Of a DNA stretch of 64,000 nucleotides, positions 45,747 to 54,884 are shown piece by piece. The position numbers were made by a program, and so were the translations under genes. This stretch comes from Natrialbaceae archaeon. GTDB taxonomy: Archaea > Halobacteriota > Halobacteria > Halobacteriales > Natrialbaceae. The notes beneath the pieces were generated by a model that saw only the letters and a program-made list of their open reading frames with translations, was not told the DNA's origin and did no database searches. The stretch spans positions 1 through 64,000 of the forward strand of contig PWMF01000217.1 of NCBI GenBank assembly GCA_003559215.1, given 5' to 3'. Every line of letters begins with the position of its first letter. The stretch's first letter is position 1.

Positions 45747-47558
45747 CTACGGCGAGTAGTAGTACTCTCCTTCCCGCTTTTGCTCGCGATCGAGCTGTGA
45801 CTCCGGCTTGTTGATCCGCGGGCGCGAGGTCCGTTCGTCCCGACGGAACGTGATCTCGAGGTTCGAGAGGAACTCGTTCATCCCCTCCCGCATCGGCTGG
45901 GGTTCGCTGGCGCGACCGTGGACCGCGGGCTCGCCCTCGAAGACCATCAGCCGGTCGGCCAGCAGGTCGATCGTGTAGATGTCGTGGTCGATGACCATCA
46001 CGGTGGCGTCCTGCTGTTCGGCGTAGCGCCGGATCGCGCTGGTGGCCTGGACCCGCTGTTCGACGTCGAGGTGGGCGGAGGGTTCGTCGAGCAGGTACAG
46101 ATCCGCCGAGTCGGAGAGACAGGCCGCGATGGCGACCCGCTGGCGCTCCCCGCCGGAGAGATCCGAGAGGTTCTGTTCCATGATGCGCTCGAGCTGGAGG
46201 GGCTGTGCGATCTCGGTGTTCCAGTACGAGGAGCCGAACTGGTCCGTAATAGAGGAGAGGAAGGCGTCGACCCGCATGTGCTGGTCGATAGTGACGTACT
46301 GGGGTTTGTAGGAGATATCGAGATCCAGATCGGCATCACCCTCCGTCGGCTCGAGGTTGCCCGTCAGCAGCTTCGCGAACGTCGACTTCCCGATCCCGTT
46401 GGGACCGACGATGCCCAGAACCTCGTTGCGGTGGATCTCCCCGCCCTGGATCTCGAGGGAGAACTCGCCGTCGCCGTAGCTCTTCGTGAGGTCGGGGTAG
46501 TCGACCAGCACGTCGCCGTGGGTCGCGGTCCGGGGGGCGTGTTCCTCGAACTCGATGGGATCCTGCCGGATCCGCATGTTCTCGTTGTCGAGGTAGCCCG
46601 AGAGGTACTCGTTGATCCCGTTACGGACGGATTTCGGCGAGGTGATGACACCGTAGGCGCCGGGCTCACCGTAGGCGACGTGGAGGGTGTCGGCGAGCAG
46701 ATCCAGGATCGCGAGGTCGTGTTCGACGACCAGCATCGACCGGTTCTCCTCTTCGGCGAGCTCGCGGATCAGCCGCGCCGCGGTGACGCGTTGTCCGATG
46801 TCGAGATAGGGCGTCACTTCGTCGAGGAAGTAGAAATCAGTGTCTCGGGCCAGGGTTGCTGCGATGGCGACCCGCTGGAGCTCCCCGCCCGAGAGGTCCT
46901 CGATCGCCTGGTCCATCACGGGAGCGATCTCGAGGCGTTCGACCAGAGAGTCCAGCGCCCCGCGTTCGTCGGTTCGCTCGAGCAGCTCGCGGGTGTTCCC
47001 GTCGAAGTTCTCGGGGATCTGGTCGACGTACTGTGGCTTTCGGGCGACGGTGACCTCGCCGTCGCGGACGTCGGCGATGTAGTCCTGCAGTTCGGTCCCG
47101 CGATAGGCCTCGAGGACGTCGTCCCAGCCGACATCACCCTCGCGGCCGAGGTTGGGCTCGAGTTCGCCCTCGAGGATGCGGACGGCGGTGGTCTTCCCGA
47201 TCCCGTTCGGGCCCAGAATCCCCGTTACCTTCCCCTCCTGGGGCGCCGGCAGGCCGTACAGCGAGAAGGCGTTCTCGCCGTAGCGGTGAACGGGGTCGTC
47301 CTGGAGCTCCTGGGGCAGGTTGATGATCTCGATGGCGTCGAACGGACACTTCTCGACGCAGATCCCGCAGGTCTCGCCCAGACAGATCTCCTCGGAGATG
47401 TGGATCTGGTCGGGCTGGCCCTGGTCTGCCTCTTCGCCCCGGAGGGTGATACACTCCTTTCCCGTGCGGTTGGGCGGGCAGTAGTTCTTGCACTCGTAGC
47501 TACACCGGTCGGGCTGACACCGATCCAAGTCTACGACGGCGATGCTGTCGTCGGCCAT
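45747..47558 (-). CDS. Ribosome recycling/biogenesis ATPase Rli1 (ABCE1)
   Basis: FeS domains 'DRCQPDRCSYECKNYCPPNRTGKECITL' and 'EEICLGETCGICVEKCPFDAIEIINLP'; twin ABC domains with 'GPNGIGKTT' and 'LSGGE(L/R)QRVAIAA'. Confidence 0.98.
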   Translation of the reverse strand: MADDSIAVVDLDRCQPDRCSYECKNYCPPNRTGKECITLRGEEADQGQPDQIHISEEICLGETCGICVEKCPFDAIEIINLPQELQDDPVHRYGENAFSLYGLPAPQEGKVTGILGPNGIGKTTAVRILEGELEPNLGREGDVGWDDVLEAYRGTELQDYIADVRDGEVTVARKPQYVDQIPENFDGNTRELLERTDERGALDSLVERLEIAPVMDQAIEDLSGGELQRVAIAATLARDTDFYFLDEVTPYLDIGQRVTAARLIRELAEEENRSMLVVEHDLAILDLLADTLHVAYGEPGAYGVITSPKSVRNGINEYLSGYLDNENMRIRQDPIEFEEHAPRTATHGDVLVDYPDLTKSYGDGEFSLEIQGGEIHRNEVLGIVGPNGIGKSTFAKLLTGNLEPTEGDADLDLDISYKPQYVTIDQHMRVDAFLSSITDQFGSSYWNTEIAQPLQLERIMEQNLSDLSGGERQRVAIAACLSDSADLYLLDEPSAHLDVEQRVQATSAIRRYAEQQDATVMVIDHDIYTIDLLADRLMVFEGEPAVHGRASEPQPMREGMNEFLSNLEITFRRDERTSRPRINKPESQLDREQKREGEYYYSP

Positions 47559-47559
47559 C

Positions 47560-47895
47560 TCAGGACATCGCCTCCGTCGTCAGCAGGATTCCCAGGACGA
47601 CGAACCAGAACGAGAACGTCATGAACGTGATGAACAGGTAGTGTTTCACGCCGAACTCGTCCTCGCCGTAGATGTCCGTGAAGTCGTAGAGGACGAACTG
47701 GACGAGAATCGCCCCCAAAACGAGCAACAGCCCCCGCATGTCGGTCGCGGCAGCGCTGGCCGCCTCGACGGACGAGACATCACCCGCCATCGCCAGCGAG
47801 GCGAACGCTGCTCCGACGCCGAGCAGCGCCGACAGCGCCGTTACGCTGATCGAGCGGACGTGCTCACGTCGGTCGCTAATCGATTCGGTCGACAT
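47560..47895 (-). CDS. EMC6-like membrane protein
   Basis: 111 aa; TM-rich 'SVTALSALLGVGAAFASLAMAGDVSSVEAASAAATDMRGLLLVLGAILVQFVLYDFTDIYGEDEFGVKHYLFITFMTFSFWFVVLGILL'. Confidence 0.75.
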   Translation of the reverse strand: MSTESISDRREHVRSISVTALSALLGVGAAFASLAMAGDVSSVEAASAAATDMRGLLLVLGAILVQFVLYDFTDIYGEDEFGVKHYLFITFMTFSFWFVVLGILLTTEAMS

Positions 47896-47950
47896 GGCTC
47901 GAATTCTGTCGTCGGTGGTGAAAAGGGGTTCGCATTGCGGAGCGAGCGCG

Positions 47951-48814
47951 CTACTCGATCTCGAACGACTCTATCGCCGTCTCGTCCGTGTCGGATCGCG
48001 TGAACGTCACCTCGTAGGGACCGCCGTCGCCATCGGTCGCGTATCCGCCAACTTCGAGGACTATCTCGTCGTCGTGACCGTCCTGGGGGGCGACCTGGTA
48101 GACGAGCGTCCCGTCGCTCTCCTGGACGGCACCAGCGCCTTCGACGACCTCGAGGTCGTCGTCCCGGAACGTCTCGGTGTAGTCGACACCACTCCCCTCT
48201 GGATCACTCAGGCCAATTTCGATCTCCTCGTGGGCCTTCCGGTTCTCTGCGAGTCTGAACCGGAACTGCTGGCGCTCCTCGCTCGGGCTCACGGATCTGG
48301 AGACGTCGTCGACGGCGACCGAGTCGAACCCGGTTCCGTCGGGCGGACCCGGGTCGGAGCGACCGGGACAGTCGCGTACGATCGCGAACGACCGCTCTAG
48401 TTCCTCGACCGAGATCCCGTCCCCGGTGGCGGAGTCGACCGTGACCTCGAGTTCCGTTTCTCCGGCGCCAGTTCCGGGTTCGCAGGTCACCGCGTACGTC
48501 GTCTCCTCGCCCGGCGAGAGCGTGTCGTCGAAGCCGCTCTCCTCCTCGAGGCCCGGTTCGTGGATCGTCACGTCGGCGTCGATCGACAGCTCCTCGTCGG
48601 CGTTGTTCGTCATCACGAGTACCGTCTCGGCGCCGTTCGGACCGCTGACGACGGTATCGACTGTTTCAACGCCGAGATACGCCTCCTCGTCGTCGGCCGT
48701 CCCGACCGAGACGCCACGATCGGCGGAGATCGAAATAAAACCGAACGTCGGTGCCGCGAGCAAGACGACACCGAGAACGACAAAGAGTATCGCCAGGGAT
48801 TTTGTCGTTCGCAT
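47951..48814 (-). CDS. Secreted beta-rich protein with DUF1102-like N-terminus
   Basis: 'MRTTKSLAILFVVLGVVLLAAPTFGFISISADRGVSVGTADDEEAYLGVETVD': signal peptide followed by the 'ADRGVSVxxADDExAYLG' motif typical of haloarchaeal DUF1102-type proteins. Confidence 0.75.
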   Translation of the reverse strand: MRTTKSLAILFVVLGVVLLAAPTFGFISISADRGVSVGTADDEEAYLGVETVDTVVSGPNGAETVLVMTNNADEELSIDADVTIHEPGLEEESGFDDTLSPGEETTYAVTCEPGTGAGETELEVTVDSATGDGISVEELERSFAIVRDCPGRSDPGPPDGTGFDSVAVDDVSRSVSPSEERQQFRFRLAENRKAHEEIEIGLSDPEGSGVDYTETFRDDDLEVVEGAGAVQESDGTLVYQVAPQDGHDDEIVLEVGGYATDGDGGPYEVTFTRSDTDETAIESFEIE

Positions 48815-48815
48815 A

Positions 48816-49382
48816 CTATGGTGGCCGTTCCATCTCTCCCAGCCGCATCCGTCGGCTCTGAACGACGTGGGCGATCGACGACGCCGCGAACAGCCCGACC
48901 ACGAGAGTCGTCCAACCGAGCGCCGGAATCGTCTCGGTCGGAACGACCTCGAGCCACAGCCCGACCATCACGACCGACGAGATTACGGAGAGTCCGAGGT
49001 AGTAGACCCCCCACGGAACGCTGTCGCCGGGAACGATGTCGAGGTAGACATCGAGCTCGGACGCCTCCTCGGTGAGTTCGATCGTCCGATCGTCGAAGAC
49101 GACCATTCCGGCCTGCTCGAGGGTCGGCAGGTGGCTCTGCTGAAGGGAGGTGTAGACGCGCTTTCGCTCCGTGGCGGTCAACTCCGGGATCTCCTTCTCG
49201 AGCTCCCAGGCGGCGACGTGCTCGGCGAGGTCGCCGAGTTCGACCGGCCCGTCCTCGCGCTTGCAGTAGTGAATCGCGTACCGCCGCCGCTGGTTGGAGA
49301 GCAGGCCGAATATCTCGCCGCGGTCGGGCGTCGACTCGTCGATATCCGTCTGCGTCTCGCCGGCGGCCCTGTTCGTCGCCAT
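48816..49382 (-). CDS. Winged-helix regulator (DUF7344-like) with two C-terminal TM segments
   Basis: 'RGEIFGLLSNQRRRYAIHYCKREDGPVELGDLAEHVAAWELEKEIPELTATERKRVYTSLQQSHLPTLEQAGMVVFDDRT' then two TM helices. ATG at 49382. Confidence 0.85.
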   Translation of the reverse strand: MATNRAAGETQTDIDESTPDRGEIFGLLSNQRRRYAIHYCKREDGPVELGDLAEHVAAWELEKEIPELTATERKRVYTSLQQSHLPTLEQAGMVVFDDRTIELTEEASELDVYLDIVPGDSVPWGVYYLGLSVISSVVMVGLWLEVVPTETIPALGWTTLVVGLFAASSIAHVVQSRRMRLGEMERPP

Positions 49383-49644
49383 TAGAACGTCAGTACAGCG
49401 CACAGTACCGACCGCCGATAAATAAGCCTACTGGCCAACGCGTTCGTTTCACCGTTCGTTTCGGAACTGAAACGGTACGAAGTCGGACGAGAACCGGTTC
49501 TGGGGCGGCCTGAATCTGTAATGGCCTACTAAGAAGACTTTCAGCATCATAAATACAAAGTACATGGGATGCCATAGATCGAGATAGGAACCGCCCGCGA
49601 CCACGCTCGAGATACCGGTCGCCGGCCGGACCAGAGAATCTATC

Positions 49645-50166
49645 ATGAAACTCAACCGACGAAACACGCTCATCGGACTCGGAACGATCGTTGCCGGCGG
49701 CGGTGCGGCGCTAGGTACGGGTGCGTTCAGTAGCGTCGAAGCGGCCAGATCGGTCGACGTCAGTACCGAGGGTGACGGCAGTGCGCTCCTCGAGCTAGAA
49801 ATCGTCAACGAGACGCTGGCAGGCGAGGGGGGAGAGGATAGTGATCTCATCGAGTTCGACGTCGACGATCTCAATCAAGATGCTCTCACGAGGTTCGAGG
49901 ACGCGTTCGAAATCGGATACGGCGGCGACGAGGATCACAGCTACTCACTCGAGATACGTGTCGACAATGAAAACGGGGATAGCGGGACGAACCTTTTCGG
50001 TGGAGACGGAGAGCCGATGTATTTCGAGGGAAGTGATCAGCTGGGTGCGGGGGAAGGGAACGACGAAGTAACACTCGACGTCGTCTTCGATCTTCAGGGA
50101 GAGAACGACGAAGACGATATTCCCGATGAGATTACTATCGTCGCTGAACGAACTACCGGCAGTTGA
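49645..50166 (+). CDS. Secreted DUF1102/TasA-like protein with SipW-cognate-type signal peptide
   Basis: 'MKLNRRNTLIGLGTIVAGGGAALGTGAFSSVEAARSVDVSTEGDGSALLELEIVNE'; the 'GxGAFSSVEAxRxVxV' junction resembles TasA/camelysin-type precursors. Confidence 0.8.
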   Translation: MKLNRRNTLIGLGTIVAGGGAALGTGAFSSVEAARSVDVSTEGDGSALLELEIVNETLAGEGGEDSDLIEFDVDDLNQDALTRFEDAFEIGYGGDEDHSYSLEIRVDNENGDSGTNLFGGDGEPMYFEGSDQLGAGEGNDEVTLDVVFDLQGENDEDDIPDEITIVAERTTGS

Positions 50167-50280
50167 TCGGTGGCCGGTTTCGAATATCTGTCGAGGTGTG
50201 GACGATGCTCTTTCTACCGATGTGTCACCTCGAATGGTCCCTTAGTACACGACTTCGCTCGAATCCCGACCGGCGGACAC

Positions 50281-50310
50281 ATTTATAAGCTAGATAGTAT
50301 TTATCAAAAA
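50281..50310 (+). promoter_or_regulatory. TATA-box promoter upstream of the signal peptidase gene
   Basis: 'atttataagctagatagtatttatcaaaaacg', AT-rich with 'TTTATAAG', about 60 nt upstream of the ATG. Confidence 0.5.
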
Positions 50311-50342
50311 CGAACAACTCTACTGTGGCCCATGGAGGGTAA

Positions 50343-51506
50343 ATGAGAACACGGACGCTCGTCGTTCGAGGCGTGGCCGGGCTCGTCGTCCTCGCCGTTG
50401 CACTGCTCGTCGTCGGGCAGGTGTTCGGCCAGCCGATCCTGCTGAGCTACGTCGCGACAGGGAGCATGGAGCCGACGATGGACGCCGGCGACGGGTTCGT
50501 CGCCGTACCGAACGCCGTCGCCGGCTCGCCCAGCGAGGGCGACGTCGTCGTCTTCGACGCCCAGGAGCTCCACGGCGGCGAACTGACGACCCACCGGATC
50601 GTCGAGGTAACGCCGGATGGGTACGTGACGGCGGGCGACGCGAACCCCTTCACCGACCAGGGTGGCGACGAGCCGCCGGTAACCGACGAACAGATCGTCG
50701 CCGTCGCCTGGCAGCCGGGCGGCGAGGTCGTGACGATTCCCCACCTCGGAACTGCTGTAATGGGCGTCCAGGGTGCACTCGAGTCGGCGTACGGAACGGC
50801 CGCGTCGGTCCTCGGGGTCTCGACGGCGGACAGCCACGGCGTGGGTTCGGTGTTGGTCGGACTCGGCGTGGCGCTGTTCGGCGTGGGAATCCTCCTCGAT
50901 CACGCGGGCGTTACACGACGTGAAACGGCGCGATCGACCTCTCGAGAGAACGTCTACGCGTTCTGGGGGACCGTCGCGCTCGTGGTGTTCGTGATCGTCG
51001 CGCTGGCGACCGCGGCGATGGTGGTTCCCGCCGGCACCTACGAGTACGAGGTCGCCGTCACGGAGTCGCCGACCGACGATCCCCAGATACTGGCTCCGGG
51101 CGAGACGAGTGAACTGACTCGAGCGGTAGAGAACGCGGGCTACGCCCCTGTGGTTGTCGTCCACGAGACCGGTAGCGGACTCGAGGCCGAGCCTGAATCG
51201 CAGACGCTCGGTCCCCGCTCCGAGGACGCGACGACGCTGTCGGTATCGGCCCCCCAGGAGACCGGCGAGTACACCAGCCACGTCGGGGAGTACCGCTATC
51301 TGGCCGTTCTCCCCCCTTCGCTACTCGTCTGGCTACACGGGATCCACCCGCTCGCCGCGATCGCCGCCGTCGATCTCGTCCTCGTCGGCGTCGTCGTCGG
51401 GGCCGTCGCGCTCCTGTTCGGGCGAGGTGACTTCCGGATCCGAAGTCCGGGCGATCACGTTGCACTCTCGACTCGCCTCCGGCGTCGACTCCGTCGGTGG
51501 CGGTAG
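50343..51506 (+). CDS. Archaeal signal peptidase I (SipW/ER-type Ser-His) with extended multi-TM C-terminus
   Basis: 'LLSYVATGSMEPTMDAGDGFVAVPNAVAGSPSEGDVVVFDAQ...LTTHRIVEVTPDGYVTAGDAN' boxes; C-terminal extension with three or more TMs. Confidence 0.93.
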   Translation: MRTRTLVVRGVAGLVVLAVALLVVGQVFGQPILLSYVATGSMEPTMDAGDGFVAVPNAVAGSPSEGDVVVFDAQELHGGELTTHRIVEVTPDGYVTAGDANPFTDQGGDEPPVTDEQIVAVAWQPGGEVVTIPHLGTAVMGVQGALESAYGTAASVLGVSTADSHGVGSVLVGLGVALFGVGILLDHAGVTRRETARSTSRENVYAFWGTVALVVFVIVALATAAMVVPAGTYEYEVAVTESPTDDPQILAPGETSELTRAVENAGYAPVVVVHETGSGLEAEPESQTLGPRSEDATTLSVSAPQETGEYTSHVGEYRYLAVLPPSLLVWLHGIHPLAAIAAVDLVLVGVVVGAVALLFGRGDFRIRSPGDHVALSTRLRRRLRRWR

Positions 51507-51637
51507 GCATCCGTGGGCCACTACGGTTATGACGATCGGGATTCTTTCCGCACATATGAACAGTTCTCCCGAACGACCTGTTCGCTCGAGGGATACCCTG
51601 GGTCGAGCACGGGAGAGTCGGACGATGGGAGGGGACA

Positions 51638-52762
51638 GTGATCGATAACCCGCGGCTGGATCTGGTGATCGCGGACCGCGGTCGAATCCTCGCGATCACC
51701 CTCGCGCTCGTGGGGGTGTTCGCACTCGTTGGCGCCGGCTGGGTCGCGGCGACGCCGGGGACGTCAACGACGACTGAGGAGGTCGACCGGGAGACCGTCG
51801 CGACCGAGGTGACGACGAGCGCGACGGTCGTCGAGGACGGTCCCTGGGAGGCCGGTACCGAACTCGAGGACAATCCAGTCTACACCCTCTCTGAGACACC
51901 AGAGCTGACCCTCACCGCGGAGACGACGGTTCCGAGCGACGACGCCGATGTCATCCACGAGGTACGTGTCCGCCACGAGGCCGAACACGAGGACGCGGTC
52001 TTCTGGGAGGAGACGGTCCGGGAAGAGCGGACCGCTGCGACTATCGAGGGCGACGTCGCACGCTCGGAGACGACGATCGACGTCAACTCGCTTGCAGCCG
52101 AACGCGCCGACGTCGAGGCGGAGTTCGACGTCGGAGCCGTCCGAACGCTACTCGAGGTCGTCGCTATCTACGAGACCGGAACCCACGCCGACGAGCAGAC
52201 GCTGTCGAGTACGCTCGAGCTGACCGAAAACGCCTATTGGCTCGAGGAAGCGGAGCTAGAGGCGTCGACCGACCACAGCGAGACGGCGCAGATCGAGGTC
52301 CAAGAATCGCCGAACGCGGTGGCCGTCGCCGGACTGGCGGCGGTCGGACTGCTCGCACTCGTCGGGGCTGCAGCCGTCCACACGCGGCGCCCGGTCGACG
52401 CCGAGTCGGCCCGCCGGTCCGTACACGAACGCCGCTACGCGGAGTGGATCTCGGAGGGATCGATCCCCATGTGGGTTGGCGACTACCACGTCGAACTCGA
52501 TAGCCTCGAGGACGTCGTCGACGTGGCCATCGATACGAGCGCACGCGTCGTCCACGATCGACAACGGGGACTGTTCGCCGTCGTCAACGACAACGTCGTC
52601 TACTACTACTCCGAGCGTGGTCAGTGGGAGAAGACCGCCTGGCCGGAACTCGAGCTCGGGAACTCGACTACAGAAGCGACCGAGGAGACGGTGATCCCCA
52701 CAGAGGAGTCGTTCGGCGAACTCCCGGACCCGGACGACGACGATGCCTGGGAACGGATCTGA
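51638..52762 (+). CDS. DUF5305-like protein: N-terminal TM, large extracytosolic beta domain, second TM, cytosolic tail
   Basis: 'LDLVIADRGRILAITLALVGVFALVGAGWVAATP...VAVAGLAAVGLLALVGAAAVHTRR...YAEWISEGSIP' topology typical of DUF5305. Confidence 0.85.
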   Translation: MIDNPRLDLVIADRGRILAITLALVGVFALVGAGWVAATPGTSTTTEEVDRETVATEVTTSATVVEDGPWEAGTELEDNPVYTLSETPELTLTAETTVPSDDADVIHEVRVRHEAEHEDAVFWEETVREERTAATIEGDVARSETTIDVNSLAAERADVEAEFDVGAVRTLLEVVAIYETGTHADEQTLSSTLELTENAYWLEEAELEASTDHSETAQIEVQESPNAVAVAGLAAVGLLALVGAAAVHTRRPVDAESARRSVHERRYAEWISEGSIPMWVGDYHVELDSLEDVVDVAIDTSARVVHDRQRGLFAVVNDNVVYYYSERGQWEKTAWPELELGNSTTEATEETVIPTEESFGELPDPDDDDAWERI

Positions 52763-52927
52763 TCTGCTTGATGCCAGGAACTGTCACGCTCGGCCACCGT
52801 TTTTACGCTTTTCTATCTGGACTGACTGATCGGTCAAATAGTCGAAATTTCGCGGGATAGAGCCCATAAACCCATTTTACTCGACTCGCATAGTCGATAT
52901 ATTATGTCGAAATCCGTCCCTGTAAGG

Positions 52928-52945
52928 CTCAACTTTTATACTACT
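52928..52945 (+). promoter_or_regulatory. TATA-box promoter of the HTH gene
   Basis: 'gctcaacttttatactac', about 25-35 nt upstream of the ATG at 52966. Confidence 0.5.
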
Positions 52946-52965
52946 GGGTGCTTTCGAATCGTAAT

Positions 52966-53259
52966 ATGACCGCGACTTACGGCGAGGACCTCGAGGATCT
53001 GCCACCGAGCGCGAAACTCGTTTTCAAGGTTCTCGAGTACGACGGTCCGCTCACGCAAAAACAGATCGTCGAGGAGTCGATGCTCTCGGCACGAACCGTC
53101 CGCTACGCCCTCGAGCGTCTCGAGGAGATCGGCATCGTCGACGAGGATATCTACTTCGCAGACGCCAGACAGAGCCTCTACCGTCTCGAAGAACCCGTCG
53201 CGGCCGACGGCAGCGGCGTCGAGGAATCTCCGAAGAAAGACGCCTGCTGCGCAGAGTAG
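52966..53259 (+). CDS. Winged-HTH transcriptional regulator (MarR/ArsR-like) with C-terminal CC motif
   Basis: 'LPPSAKLVFKVLEYDGPLTQKQIVEESMLSARTVRYALERLEEIGIVDEDIYFADARQSLYRL...DACCAE'. Confidence 0.9.
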   Translation: MTATYGEDLEDLPPSAKLVFKVLEYDGPLTQKQIVEESMLSARTVRYALERLEEIGIVDEDIYFADARQSLYRLEEPVAADGSGVEESPKKDACCAE

Positions 53260-53304
53260 CCCGGAAACGGCAGGATTATTTTTCAGTGGTGATCCCCTCC
53301 GTGT

Positions 53305-53706
53305 ATGGATAAGGAGCGATTGCCGCGGTGGGGGTGGCTGCTGGCCGGACTGTTCGTCATGTCGATCCTCGCACAGATACTCAATCAGCTCGTGCTGTTT
53401 CCGGCCGGACTACCGGAGGCATACCAGTCGATCACGGTCATTACACTCATGTCTCCGGTGTTGATCTACGTCGGCGTCTGGTACGACGAGGAGCGCCAGC
53501 ACTACTGGGAGCGATCACAGGAGCGGATCGTCGGCGACCTCGCGTTCGTCGTCGCCGGCGCGGCGCTGGGTTCGGCGATCGTACTGGTCGCAATCGTCGA
53601 TCTCGGGCTGCCCCAGATCGTCCAGGACATCGTCGCGATGGCTGTCGGCTTCATGCTCTCGTGGGGGCTGTTCTGGTGGCGGAACCCGGACGTCTACCTC
53701 GGGTAG
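53305..53706 (+). CDS. Membrane protein of unknown function
   Basis: 133 aa with several hydrophobic segments. Confidence 0.75.
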   Translation: MDKERLPRWGWLLAGLFVMSILAQILNQLVLFPAGLPEAYQSITVITLMSPVLIYVGVWYDEERQHYWERSQERIVGDLAFVVAGAALGSAIVLVAIVDLGLPQIVQDIVAMAVGFMLSWGLFWWRNPDVYLG

Positions 53707-53709
53707 GGG

Positions 53710-54606
53710 TCAGGGATCGACCGACGCGAACCCGTCGCGGTACTCGATCCCCGGTGTGTGCGGCGTCGTCCGCTTGTGTGCCGTTTCGGCGACCAGCGAG
53801 ACGATCTCGTGGGCGAGGGCAGGATCGATCTCGAGAGCGGCGATCGCCTCCTCGAGGGACTCGCCCTCATCGACGAGCCGACGGAGCAGAGGGTCGATGA
53901 CGTCGTACGGGGCGCCGAGTTCGCCGGCGTCGGTCTGGGTGGCCCAGAAGCCCGCGGTCGGCGTCTTGCTGATGATGCGCCGTGGAACGCCAAGCCGTTT
54001 AGCGAGCTCCCAGACCTCGGTCTTGTAGAGGTCGCCGATCGGATACGTATCCGCGGCACCGTCGCCGTACTTCGTAAAGTAGCCCAGCAGGAGCTCCGAG
54101 CGATTCGCAGTCCCGACGACGATCCGCGAGCCGCGGTTCGCGGCGTAGTACGCACAGCACATCCGCAGTCGCGCGATTACGTTCCCGATCGCGTGGTTGC
54201 GCTCGTTGGGCCGTTCGACGGACTCGGGCTCGAACTCGGCGGCAACCGTCTCCTCGAAGGCAGCCAGGAGCGGCTGGAGCTGAATCTCGCGGAACTCCAT
54301 ACCGAGCCCGTCGGCGATCGTCCGGGCCTCGTTGACCTGCGTCCGATCGCTCTTGTGACAGGGGAGGCCGAGCCCGAGCACCCGATCGCTGCCCAGTGCT
54401 TCGACCGCCAGTGCGGCAGTCACTGTCGAGTCGATTCCACCGCTCATCGCGACGACGATGCCGTCCGCGCCGGCGTCGGCGACGGTCCGACGGAGGTCGT
54501 CGGTGATCCGGGATCGGACCGTCTCGAGGGCATCCCGATCCGTAATGAACGGTCCGCGACCGTTTTCGAGCTCCGAATAGACGTACGTTTTTCTTTCAGC
54601 ACCCAT
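53710..54606 (-). CDS. nadE: NAD+ synthase
   Basis: 'GIVVAMSGGIDSTVTAALAVEALGSDRVLGLGLPCHKSD...IVVGTANRSELLLGYFTKYGDGAADTYPIGDLYKTEVWELAKRLGVP'. Confidence 0.96.
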   Translation of the reverse strand: MGAERKTYVYSELENGRGPFITDRDALETVRSRITDDLRRTVADAGADGIVVAMSGGIDSTVTAALAVEALGSDRVLGLGLPCHKSDRTQVNEARTIADGLGMEFREIQLQPLLAAFEETVAAEFEPESVERPNERNHAIGNVIARLRMCCAYYAANRGSRIVVGTANRSELLLGYFTKYGDGAADTYPIGDLYKTEVWELAKRLGVPRRIISKTPTAGFWATQTDAGELGAPYDVIDPLLRRLVDEGESLEEAIAALEIDPALAHEIVSLVAETAHKRTTPHTPGIEYRDGFASVDP

Positions 54607-54884
54607 AGTTGAATCACGTGGTGTCGATCTACGACTAGCCAGACATTTGTCTCCGTTAAGTGTTTTGCGATTATACAGCTAGTAGTCTCAGTGTGAGTGG
54701 GCGTATCACGGGCAACTATCGCACTCTCTGGTTAAACGTTTCTATACAGTCCAGATAAGTGGAGGATTTAAACATCTACTGTGGTGGGTAGGATCTACAC
54801 TCTGCAAAAAGGGGGTGCCGAAAGAGTCCGACGTTCGTCTCGCTGCAGTTGCACCGCTCTCTTTGTTCGCTTGCGGTCGAAGCC

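Noticed and set aside
45918-47624. 568-aa + ORF opposite Rli1
   Set aside because: Antisense shadow of the confidently identified ABCE1 gene.
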